From: an uncultured Eubacteriales bacterium
GTDB taxonomy: Bacteria; Bacillota; Clostridia; Christensenellales; CAG-314
NCBI GenBank assembly: GCA_948938605.1
Contig: CARAIG010000082.1
Location: 1 to 17,228, forward strand
Direction: 5' to 3'
Length of the DNA stretch: 17,228 nucleotides
Part shown: in pieces, positions 7,425 through 14,049 of the stretch
Layout: every line of letters begins with the position of its first letter
Numbering within the stretch: position 1 is the first letter of the stretch
Notes under the pieces: generated by a model
What the model saw: the letters and a program-made list of their open reading frames with translations, nothing else
What the model was told of the DNA's origin: nothing
Database searches by the model: none
Made by a program: the position numbers and the translations under genes

Positions 7425-8236
7425 GCGCTAAATTATTGTCGGGTAAGCCCGTTGTGGAATGTATTTGTCAACAAGTTTGCAGTCAAACTCAAGACTTAAA
7501 CAAAAAGTTGTGCCTAATCGGTTTTGACGAACCGCGTTGGAATCAATATGCAAATTCTCTTAAAAACAGTGCTGCTAAGTACGGCTTCGATTGTGAAAAC
7601 GTTGTAGTAGAAGACGGTATTTCCCCCGGCGAACTGTTTTCGATTGTTTCGCGCATTTCAAAAAGCGTCGAGTATTGCGGCGTAATGTTGCAGCAACCGT
7701 TGGAAAAACAGTATAAAAGGGCAGTTGAGTTTGTTGATCCTAACAAGGACGTCGATTGTTTAAATCCTTTGTCCGTATGCCGTTTGTATAACGGTGAAAA
7801 CGGTTTACGTCCTGCAACTCCCCAAGCGGTAATTAGATTGTTGGACTATTACCAAATAGACTTAAAAGGTAAAAACGTGGTTGTTGTCGGTCGCGGAAAC
7901 GCTGTCGGCAAACCGCTTGCGCTTATGCTTTTGGAGCGTAATGCAACCGTTACGGTGTGTCATACTAAAACCGTCGATTTGCCCGCAATTTGCCGTCGCG
8001 CCGATATACTGGTGTCGGCATGCGGTGTTGCAGGTTTGATTACTTGCGACTACGTAACAAGGGACAGTATAGTAATCGATGTCGGGCTTAGTTTCGTTGA
8101 CGGAAAAACTTGCGGGGACGTATCGAAAGAAGTGTACGAAAAATGTTTGGCGGTATCCCCCGTGCCCGGCGGAATCGGTCCTGTCACTCGTGCTACTTTG
8201 TTTGAAAATTTGCTTAAAGCCGCCAAAGGAATTTAA
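7421..8236 (+). CDS. folD: FolD, methylenetetrahydrofolate dehydrogenase/cyclohydrolase, active site divergent
   Basis: FolD interconverts 5,10-methylene-, methenyl- and 10-formyl-tetrahydrofolate in the cytosol. The 271-residue product has the folate-binding N-terminal domain and a Rossmann domain with GRGNAVGKP (from residue 157), CHTKT, and the C-terminal PVPGGIGPVTRATL. GTG 7421 overlaps the nusB stop, and the FolD stop overlaps the xseA ATG by one base. The N-terminal active site departs from the family: Tyr43 is followed at +4 by Leu47 where the catalytic lysine normally sits (YxxxK); Lys48 is at +5. The usual KDVDG reads KDVDC (Cys113), the following N-x-G reads SVC, and CTPxG reads ATPQA. 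The Gln in the LQQPL segment and the Asp residues of KDVD are kept. It may be a dehydrogenase with weak or shifted cyclohydrolase activity. Confidence 0.93.
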   Translation: MSAKLLSGKPVVECICQQVCSQTQDLNKKLCLIGFDEPRWNQYANSLKNSAAKYGFDCENVVVEDGISPGELFSIVSRISKSVEYCGVMLQQPLEKQYKRAVEFVDPNKDVDCLNPLSVCRLYNGENGLRPATPQAVIRLLDYYQIDLKGKNVVVVGRGNAVGKPLALMLLERNATVTVCHTKTVDLPAICRRADILVSACGVAGLITCDYVTRDSIVIDVGLSFVDGKTCGDVSKEVYEKCLAVSPVPGGIGPVTRATLFENLLKAAKGI

Positions 8237-9408
8237 TGACAATAACCGTTAGTCAACTTAATAACTATATTCACGGAATAATCGACATTGACGGAGTACT
8301 GTCCGACGTATCTGTTCAAGGCGAAGTTACCAACCTTAAACGGGCTTCAAACGGCTATTACTTTTCGCTAAAAGACGATTTAGCGACAATTAACTGTTTT
8401 TGCTATGACGGCGTAACTGTTCCCGAATCGGGCAATGTTGCTATTGCCGAAGGGCAAGTAAATTACTTCGTTAAAAACGGCAGTATTTCGATGTTCGTTC
8501 GAAGATTGACTTCTACTAAAAATACGGGCGATTCGTATTTGAAGTATGTCGAACTTAAAGAAAAACTTAAAAAAGAAGGTTTGTTTGACGAAGACCGCAA
8601 AAAGGTTGTGCCTAAGTGTTGCGGTAAAGTAGGCATTGTGACAAGCGAAACCGGGGCGGTTATTCACGATATACAAACCGTAGCGTTACGCAGGCAGCCG
8701 TTTGTAGAGTTGATTTTGTATCCTGTCAAGGTTCAGGGGCAAGGCGCCGCTCAGGAAATTGCAGCGGGCATAAAGTACTTTTCCGATGTTGACGTCGATG
8801 CTATAATTGTCGGTCGCGGCGGAGGTTCTAACGAAGACTTGTCTGTTTTCAACGACGAAGTTGTCGTGCGCGCAGTTGCAATGTGCGCCAAACCGATAGT
8901 GTCGGCTGTCGGACATGGCGTCGATTATACCTTGTGTGACTTTGCTGCCGACAGGCGCGCCGTAACTCCTAGCGAAGCGGCTGAATTCGTTACGATAGAC
9001 GTTGCAGCGTCAAAAGGGCAAATTAAAAATGTTATTGCGCGTATGGAAAATAATATTACGGCAAAGTTGCAGTTATATTGCGATAAAGTAACGTATATAA
9101 TCAAAAATATCGATGGCGATATCGATTACGGATTCGAACAAGCAAAAAACCGCATTGCAAGGATTGTTGAACTTGACGAACTAAATATAAGTAATCGAAT
9201 TGAAATTAACGGTCAACGTTTAAATGCAAATATTTCCAGACTAAATTCTTTAAACCCTATCAATGTGCTTAAACGCGGTTATGCGTTTGTAAGCAATGGA
9301 AAGGAAATTGTAAAATCAGTCGACAATGTTAATGTCGGAGATGATTTGTCGGTGGAATTAATTGACGGTAACGTCATTGCAAAAGTTATATCAAAGGAGA
9401 AAAAATGA
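8236..9408 (+). CDS. xseA: Exodeoxyribonuclease VII large subunit
   Basis: XseA is the catalytic subunit of exonuclease VII, which degrades single-stranded DNA with several XseB copies. The 390-residue product begins with an OB-fold nucleic-acid binding domain (about 1-95; SDVSVQGEVTNLKRASNGYYFSLKD), followed by the catalytic domain with GRGGGSNEDL (from residue 193) and HGVDYTLCDFAADRRAVTPSEAAE. It then has a coiled-coil segment and the C-terminal NPINVLKRGYAFV motif. It is shorter than the common 440-450 residues, mostly through a shorter coiled coil. The start ATG shares one base with the folD stop. Confidence 0.96.
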   Translation: MTITVSQLNNYIHGIIDIDGVLSDVSVQGEVTNLKRASNGYYFSLKDDLATINCFCYDGVTVPESGNVAIAEGQVNYFVKNGSISMFVRRLTSTKNTGDSYLKYVELKEKLKKEGLFDEDRKKVVPKCCGKVGIVTSETGAVIHDIQTVALRRQPFVELILYPVKVQGQGAAQEIAAGIKYFSDVDVDAIIVGRGGGSNEDLSVFNDEVVVRAVAMCAKPIVSAVGHGVDYTLCDFAADRRAVTPSEAAEFVTIDVAASKGQIKNVIARMENNITAKLQLYCDKVTYIIKNIDGDIDYGFEQAKNRIARIVELDELNISNRIEINGQRLNANISRLNSLNPINVLKRGYAFVSNGKEIVKSVDNVNVGDDLSVELIDGNVIAKVISKEKK

Positions 9409-9602
9409 CTCTCGAACAAAAAATTGCCAAACTGGACGAAATGGCTACGCAAATTGAGGAAGGCGTATCTTTGGAAAAATCGCTGGAAATATTCGATAAA
9501 AGCGTTATTCTTGCGGACGAATGTATGAAGCAATTGTCCGATTGTAAAGGTAAACTTACAGTACTACGTGAAAAAGTGAGGAAAATGACCGATGAAAACT
9601 AG
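9405..9602 (+). CDS. xseB: Exodeoxyribonuclease VII small subunit
   Basis: The 65-residue product is the small helical subunit of exonuclease VII, which packs along the coiled coil of XseA. Its pattern (MTLEQKIAKLDEMATQIEEGVSLEKSLEIFDKSV) is typical of XseB, and length is normal. It overlaps the xseA stop (ATGA), with AAGGAGA upstream as ribosome binding site, and overlaps the ispA start by 11 bases. Confidence 0.95.
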   Translation: MTLEQKIAKLDEMATQIEEGVSLEKSLEIFDKSVILADECMKQLSDCKGKLTVLREKVRKMTDEN

Positions 9603-10401
9603 TATTACTACGGAATACGTCGATGAACTTTTACGCAAATATTTGCCTAAAAATTGCGACAAAGTTGTTCAAGCAATGGAATACAGCTTGTTTAGCGGCG
9701 GCAAACGTATACGTCCTATGTTATTGCTTGCAACCTGTCAAGCGGTAAGTGGAAAGATTAACGACAGCGCCAAAACAATGGCGGTCGTGCTGGAATTTAT
9801 TCATACTTATTCCCTTATCCACGACGATCTGCCTTGTATGGATAACGACGATTTGCGTCGCGGCAAACGTTCGTGTCATATGCAGTACGGCGAAGCAACG
9901 GCAGTTCTTGCCGGCGACGCTTTGTTGAATCTTGCAGCGGAAATTGCTTTTAGCGGTCCGCTCGGCAACAAAAATTATGCCAGAGCTTGTCAATATATGT
10001 TTGCTATGAGCGGTATCAACGGAATGGTTCACGGTCAATCGCTGGATTTGTTCACCGAAACTAAGTCGGTTGAAGATGCCGAAGCGGTAGCTTTGCACAA
10101 AACCGGCGACCTTATCCGCGCGGCTATTGTTTGCGGCGCGTTTTGCGGCGGAGCAAGCGACGAACAAATCAAAATATTTGACGAAATTGCAAGCAAACTC
10201 GGTATTTGTTACCAAGTTGTTGACGATATGCTTGATGCCGATAAATGCGAAAAATCTTTTTTGGATATTTACAGCGAGCGCGACTTGAAGATTTTTGCAG
10301 CCAAACTTACTGCCAAAATTATTGAATTGTGCGATAGTTTGCCTTATAATTTGGAATATGTAAAGGAAATCGTAAATAAAAACTTGTCGCGTAAATTTTA
10401 A
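9592..10401 (+). CDS. ispA: Polyprenyl (farnesyl/geranyl) diphosphate synthase
   Basis: A trans-prenyltransferase that condenses isopentenyl and allylic diphosphates, probably to farnesyl diphosphate. The 269-residue product has the substrate entry motif GGKRIRPML, the first Asp-rich motif DDLPCMD (residues 78-84) followed by NDDLRRGKRSCH, the TGDLIRAA helix and the second Asp-rich motif DDMLD (211-215). The residues before the first motif (HTYSLIH) resemble short-chain bacterial FPP synthases. It is about 20-25 residues shorter than usual: the loop normally following DDxxD, with the conserved GK..G.D stretch, is nearly gone and the chain passes straight to EKSFLDIY. It is the last gene of the coupled nusB string; the stop is followed by 213 bases leading to the OLE RNA. 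No T-tract terminator follows. Confidence 0.93.
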   Translation: MKTSITTEYVDELLRKYLPKNCDKVVQAMEYSLFSGGKRIRPMLLLATCQAVSGKINDSAKTMAVVLEFIHTYSLIHDDLPCMDNDDLRRGKRSCHMQYGEATAVLAGDALLNLAAEIAFSGPLGNKNYARACQYMFAMSGINGMVHGQSLDLFTETKSVEDAEAVALHKTGDLIRAAIVCGAFCGGASDEQIKIFDEIASKLGICYQVVDDMLDADKCEKSFLDIYSERDLKIFAAKLTAKIIELCDSLPYNLEYVKEIVNKNLSRKF

Positions 10402-10541
10402 TCCTGATTTAAATTTGTTTGTCAGCATTTATTATTGTAAAAACAATATTAACTGAGTAGTCATTAACGGCAGGATTTTATTTGTTAAAATATCTGCTAA
10501 TTTAATATTTATCGGTATAAATCCGCATATAATATAAATGT

Positions 10542-10574
10542 TTGCATTTTGCTGAGATTTGTGGTATAATACCA
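10542..10574 (+). promoter_or_regulatory. Promoter of the OLE RNA
   Basis: TTGCAT (10542-10547), 17 bases and a perfect TATAAT (10565-10570) with TGG before it form an extended -10 promoter almost identical to that of the asp23-like gene (11 bases shared, TGGTATAATAC). The predicted start near 10577 lies about 38 nt before the terminal stem of the RNA. The -10 region is also a perfect 13-base palindrome, TGGTATAATACCA (10562-10574). Confidence 0.75.
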
Positions 10575-10614
10575 ATCGCGTTACAGTAAAAGTAACATAC
10601 AACTTAATAAATTT

Positions 10615-11194
10615 GGTGGTGCAGTATTCTAGTCAGTAATCGGCGTATTGAAGGCGGGCCTAAAAGACCGCCGACGAGCATATCGATGAAGTTTCTTGTG
10701 CCGGCTTTCGTTGCCCAAACGGGGGTTGGTGCTGGAAGTTAAGAATGACGGGTAAAGCGCAATGGCATGCGCCATATTCCCGGTATTCGTGGAGACTCTA
10801 CAGGGTGGCAAAAACTTAGTTGGTTTTGCTACTCTCTGAGATTAAACCTGCTATGCGGTGAATAAAAAGCTGTGTACAGTGTAGCTTGTTTTGAGTGAAA
10901 TTTTGGGAGTAATGAACGGCTGTTGCTTGTTGGCCGACAGCAACCGTCCGATGGCTTTACAAAATGAATTTTGCAAAAGAAACTAAAATACGACGTTACT
11001 GCAAAGGAAATCTTCTAGACTGTCAACTAGGCTTGTCAGAGATTATAGTACGGACTAAGTGGCGATTCAGTTACAAAAGTGGCGACACCTTGTAGGCGAA
11101 ATTAAAAGGAAACTGCTTCTTCGGCGACGGGGAGTTTTTGCTTGGGAAATCCTACTGAACCTATGCCGTAAGGTTTATTTGACGAGTCACCACC
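10615..11194 (+). ncRNA. ole: OLE RNA (Ornate, Large, Extremophilic), large structured non-coding RNA
   Basis: OLE RNAs are about 600-nt structured RNAs that form a membrane-bound complex with OapA and support alcohol, cold and Mg2+ stress tolerance in Bacillus halodurans. No long open frame exists here and many stems can be read: a perfect terminal 7-bp stem (10615-10621 with 11188-11194), 10653-10657/10668-10672, 10743-10752/10779-10788 (one mismatch) enclosing 10762-10766/10771-10775, a long hairpin 10802-10815/10822-10835, 10867-10875/10879-10887, 10916-10927/10939-10947 with a bulge, 11110-11119/11129-11137, and 11158-11162/11171-11175. GGCGA occurs four times at 11061-11127. The call rests on size, stem richness, and position between ispA and an OapA-like gene followed by dxs, the classical OLE neighbourhood. 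The exact 5' end may be near 10577. I see no RNase P, tmRNA or group II intron signatures. Confidence 0.88.
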
Positions 11195-11201
11195 TTTTTT
11201 T
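11188..11201 (+). terminator. 3' arm of the OLE closing stem followed by T7
   Basis: The 3' arm of the terminal stem, CACCACC, is followed directly by seven T (11195-11201). The arm pairs with 10615-10621, some 570 bases upstream, so this is not a classical local hairpin. The layout could still mark the RNA 3' end by termination or processing. Confidence 0.5.
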
Positions 11202-11534
11202 ATTATAAATTACCTTTTGCACTTGTAAATTTACTGTATGTAAAATTGCAATTGTGCAATGTTGGCACATAAGTAATTTGGATGTAGTCAATTTAAGGTC
11301 AAGTGTCGTTAAGTTTGTTTGTGCATTGTATTTGACCGAGAATATAATATTGCGCAAGCAACGCTCGATTGTGTTTTGTTGTGCGACGTTGCAATGAACA
11401 GTTTGTTGTTCGCAATAAATTGTGATTGACTGTTGTCAATTATCGCTAGATATGTTATTGCGTCTGTGCTGTATGCTTTAATTACAGGTAGAGTAATGCA
11501 ATAACTCTTAAATTTTATTATAAATAGGGGAAAT
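11202..11534 (+). other. 333-nt gap and probable leader between OLE RNA and oapA
   Basis: No supported gene lies here. It contains a TATAAT at 11343-11348 without a good -35 (TGTGCA at 17 bases), a 9-bp hairpin with a one-base bulge (11358-11367 with 11384-11392), and an 8-bp hairpin with a four-base loop (11423-11430 with 11435-11442, containing TTGAC/GTCAA) that lacks a T tract. The region could be the oapA 5' leader. Confidence 0.4.
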
Positions 11535-12191
11535 ATGAAAAATTCCGATCCTGTTCCGTTACGGGAGCAAAACGAAATTGACGAGTCGTCTAAAACGGCA
11601 AATGACGGCGACAAAAAGAAAGAAAAAGATAAACAGCAAGACAAAAAAAAGAAAAAGCAACGTAATTTGTGGCCGTTAAAAGCTCTTGTGATTACTTTGT
11701 TTTTGTCCTTTGCAGTCAACGCCGGGTCCGAACTTGTACTGACAGGCGCGCAGTGGTGGCTTGCTACTATACTTACGTGTGTTATTTTGGTGCTGGGCGT
11801 TTTGTTCGATATGATAGGAACCGCATCGACTGCTTGCGACATCGAGCCGTTTTTGTCAATGGCTTCGCGCAAGGTAAAGGGCGCAAAGACAGCGGTAAAA
11901 CTGACTAAAAACAGCCATATAGTTTCTTCTGTTTGCTGTGATATAGTTGGCGACATTTGCGGTATAGTTTCGGGTGTTTGCGCGGCAGCTATATTTATCA
12001 GTTTGACAAGCGGCTTTGCCGAAAATTTAAACAGTATTGCTCAATTTTTTATCAAGGTGGGAATATCTGCCGTTGTTTCTACTGCAACCATAACGTTTAA
12101 AGCGGTTGGCAAAAATTTTGCCGTAAACAACAGCAACAAAATTATTTTCGGTGTTGCCAAGGTTTTAAGCGTTTTTCATAAGGAAGGCTAA
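11535..12191 (+). CDS. oapA: OapA-like OLE-associated membrane protein
   Basis: OapA binds OLE RNA and anchors it to the cell membrane. The 218-residue product starts with a hydrophilic tail ending in a very lysine-rich stretch (residues 27-43), followed by about four hydrophobic segments (about 46-66, 73-98, 129-157 and 171-190). Conserved-looking core pieces are FDMIGTASTACDIEPFLSMAS (91-111), the basic RKVKGAKTAVKL (112-123), and DIVGDICGIVSG (136-147), which contains a D-x-x-x-D motif at 136-140. The basic charge suits RNA binding. GGGGA upstream supports ATG 11535. The gene lies directly after OLE RNA and 2 nt before dxs, the expected OapA position. The identification combines context and topology; I could not run a homology search. 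The FDMIG..DIxGD core is otherwise the main sequence clue. Confidence 0.82.
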   Translation: MKNSDPVPLREQNEIDESSKTANDGDKKKEKDKQQDKKKKKQRNLWPLKALVITLFLSFAVNAGSELVLTGAQWWLATILTCVILVLGVLFDMIGTASTACDIEPFLSMASRKVKGAKTAVKLTKNSHIVSSVCCDIVGDICGIVSGVCAAAIFISLTSGFAENLNSIAQFFIKVGISAVVSTATITFKAVGKNFAVNNSNKIIFGVAKVLSVFHKEG

Positions 12192-12193
12192 TA

Positions 12194-13990
12194 GTGCTGG
12201 AATTTGTAAAATCCATATCCGATTTAAAAAAACTCGACGTTAAACAGCTTCCGCAATTATGCGATGAAATACGTCAAAAATTAATTGACAGCGTGCCGCT
12301 TACGGGCGGTCATTTGGCAAGTAATTTAGGCGCGGTAGAACTTACCGTTGCGCTTCATTACGTTTTTGGCGAAGACGATAAAATTGTTTGGGATGTCGGT
12401 CATCAAAGTTATGTACACAAAATTCTTACCGGTCGCGGTGAGAATTTTTGTTCATTGCGCCAAAAAGACGGATTGAGCGGTTTTCCAGACGGTGCTGAAA
12501 GCGTATACGACAGTTTTAATACGGGGCACGCGGGTACGGCTATATCTGCCGCATTAGGACTTGCTCAGGCAAGGGACACGTTGTACAATACATACAATGT
12601 AGTTGCAGTAGTTGGCGACGGTTCGATGACTTGCGGTCTTAATTACGAAGCGCTAAACAACATTAAAAATGCCAATATGTTAATAGTGCTAAACGACAAC
12701 AATATGTCTATTAGCGGAAACGTCGGGGCGGCGACTTTAAATATGTCAAAAATCCGCGTCGGTAAGTATGACGAAAATAAGGAAAGACTAAAAAGAAATT
12801 TGCAGCGCATTCCGCTTGTCGGTAAAGGTATGTACAGGTTTTTGCGCTGGTGCAAACGTAGGGCAAAACTCAAATTTGTACGTAACAGTTATTTTGATAT
12901 TTTTGACATTAAGTATATAGGTATTATTGACGGAAATGAAATAAGGGACCTGATTTATTACTTAACTAAGATAAAAAACAACGTTCGCAAACCTACTATT
13001 TTACACATAGTAACTAAAAAAGGGAAAGGATACGCTCCCGCCGAAAAAGATCCCGAACAATTTCACTCTGTTTTGCCAAGCAGTGTTGCATTTAGCGGTG
13101 CAATGGACAGTTCGGCTGTTGTAGGGGACGCATTGTTAAAACTTGCCGAAACCCGTCAAGACGTAGTTGCAATTTGCGCAGCAATGTCTAAGGCTACGGG
13201 ACTGGACGTTTTTGCAAATAAGTATCCTAAACGCTTTTACGATGTGGGTATAGCCGAAAGTCACGCAGTAACTTTTGCCGGCGGACTTGCAAAAGGCGGA
13301 GTAAAACCTTATGTAGCAATATACTCTACATTTTTGCAACGCAGTTACGATCAAATTTTACACGATGTGGCATTGCAAAATTTACCCGTCGTATTTTTAC
13401 TTGATAGGGCGGGGTTTGTCGGTGCTGACGGGCAAACGCACCAAGGATTATTTGACTTGTCGTATTTAGGACAAATACCTAATATTAAAGTATGGACGCC
13501 GTCAACATATTCCGAACTTTCGCAAATGATATTTGCCGGGGCAAACGAAAACGGTCCCGTAGCTATCAGATATTCCAAAACATTAAGCGACGAACTGCGC
13601 GATTTTGACTACAAATGGAATACCGTTAAGCAGTCTGTTGACCGCAAAATAATTGTGCTTGCCGTCGGTTCGCGAATGGTCGAGTTAGCGTTACGCGCAT
13701 CGACCGATGACGTCGAAATTGTCGATGTCACTTCTGTAAAGCCGTTGGACGAAGTGTTTTTGAACGGTATCGGCAATGCTAAAATACTGACATTGGAGGA
13801 AAACGTTATAAGCGGCGGCTTCGGTGAAAGCGTCTTGACGCATCTTTCGCAAAAAGGGCTTGCCAATACAGTCCGCATTATGGGCGTTAACGACGTATTT
13901 GTCCGCCACGCACAAGTCGACGAGCAAATGGCAATGTGCAATTTGGACGTCGAAAGTATTAAAAAAGTTATTGCCGAATTGATTAAATAA
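12194..13990 (+). CDS. dxs: 1-deoxy-D-xylulose-5-phosphate synthase
   Basis: DXS condenses pyruvate and glyceraldehyde-3-phosphate with thiamine diphosphate, the first step of the MEP isoprenoid pathway. The 598-residue product has His40 (TGGHLASNLG), DVGHQSYVHKILTGR, the TPP motif GDGSMTCGLNYEALNN (from residue 141), the catalytic-domain Glu355/His357 in AESHAVTFA, and DRAGFVGADGQTHQG with His416. In most DXS proteins the AExHAV motif has Gln where Ser356 stands. Length is slightly below the usual 620-630. The start is GTG 12194, supported by AGGAAGG six bases upstream and by the 2-nt spacing from oapA. The tlyA-like gene that often follows dxs in Bacillus is missing. Confidence 0.97.
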   Translation: MLEFVKSISDLKKLDVKQLPQLCDEIRQKLIDSVPLTGGHLASNLGAVELTVALHYVFGEDDKIVWDVGHQSYVHKILTGRGENFCSLRQKDGLSGFPDGAESVYDSFNTGHAGTAISAALGLAQARDTLYNTYNVVAVVGDGSMTCGLNYEALNNIKNANMLIVLNDNNMSISGNVGAATLNMSKIRVGKYDENKERLKRNLQRIPLVGKGMYRFLRWCKRRAKLKFVRNSYFDIFDIKYIGIIDGNEIRDLIYYLTKIKNNVRKPTILHIVTKKGKGYAPAEKDPEQFHSVLPSSVAFSGAMDSSAVVGDALLKLAETRQDVVAICAAMSKATGLDVFANKYPKRFYDVGIAESHAVTFAGGLAKGGVKPYVAIYSTFLQRSYDQILHDVALQNLPVVFLLDRAGFVGADGQTHQGLFDLSYLGQIPNIKVWTPSTYSELSQMIFAGANENGPVAIRYSKTLSDELRDFDYKWNTVKQSVDRKIIVLAVGSRMVELALRASTDDVEIVDVTSVKPLDEVFLNGIGNAKILTLEENVISGGFGESVLTHLSQKGLANTVRIMGVNDVFVRHAQVDEQMAMCNLDVESIKKVIAELIK

Positions 13991-13993
13991 TCC

Positions 13994-14022
13994 TTGTATT
14001 TTTATACATAATTGTGTATAAT
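13994..14022 (+). promoter_or_regulatory. argR promoter overlapped by an inverted repeat
   Basis: TTGTAT (13994-13999), 17 bases and TATAAT (14017-14022) make a good sigma-A promoter between dxs and argR. A perfect 7-bp inverted repeat, TTATACA (14002-14008) and TGTATAA (14015-14021), covers the spacer and the -10 box. It could be an operator, for example for ArgR itself, although it does not look like a standard ARG box. Confidence 0.65.
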
Positions 14023-14049
14023 TATTTAAATTAATAAAAGAGGCGGCGT

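Noticed and set aside
9721..10428. 235-codon open frame on the minus strand opposite ispA
   Set aside because: It is a mirror of the ispA reading frame, shows no domain, and lies antisense to a clear enzyme gene.
10431..10450. Inverted repeat TATTGT/ACAATA after ispA as a terminator
   Set aside because: The stem is short, AT-only in most pairs and lacks a following T run.
10629..10811. 60-codon minus-strand frame inside the OLE RNA
   Set aside because: The region is explained by RNA stems on the + strand; no ribosome binding site or recognisable protein.
10615..11194. Reading the large RNA as RNase P RNA, tmRNA or a group II intron
   Set aside because: No GAGGAAAGTCC-type RNase P core, no tRNA-like end with a tag frame, and no GTGYG start or domain V hairpin; the ispA/oapA/dxs context fits OLE.
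11309..11956. 215-codon open frame on the minus strand across the oapA leader and gene
   Set aside because: Low-complexity Ser/Phe-rich translation caused by the opposite Lys-rich oapA region; no domain seen; the + strand gene has a ribosome binding site and coupling to dxs.
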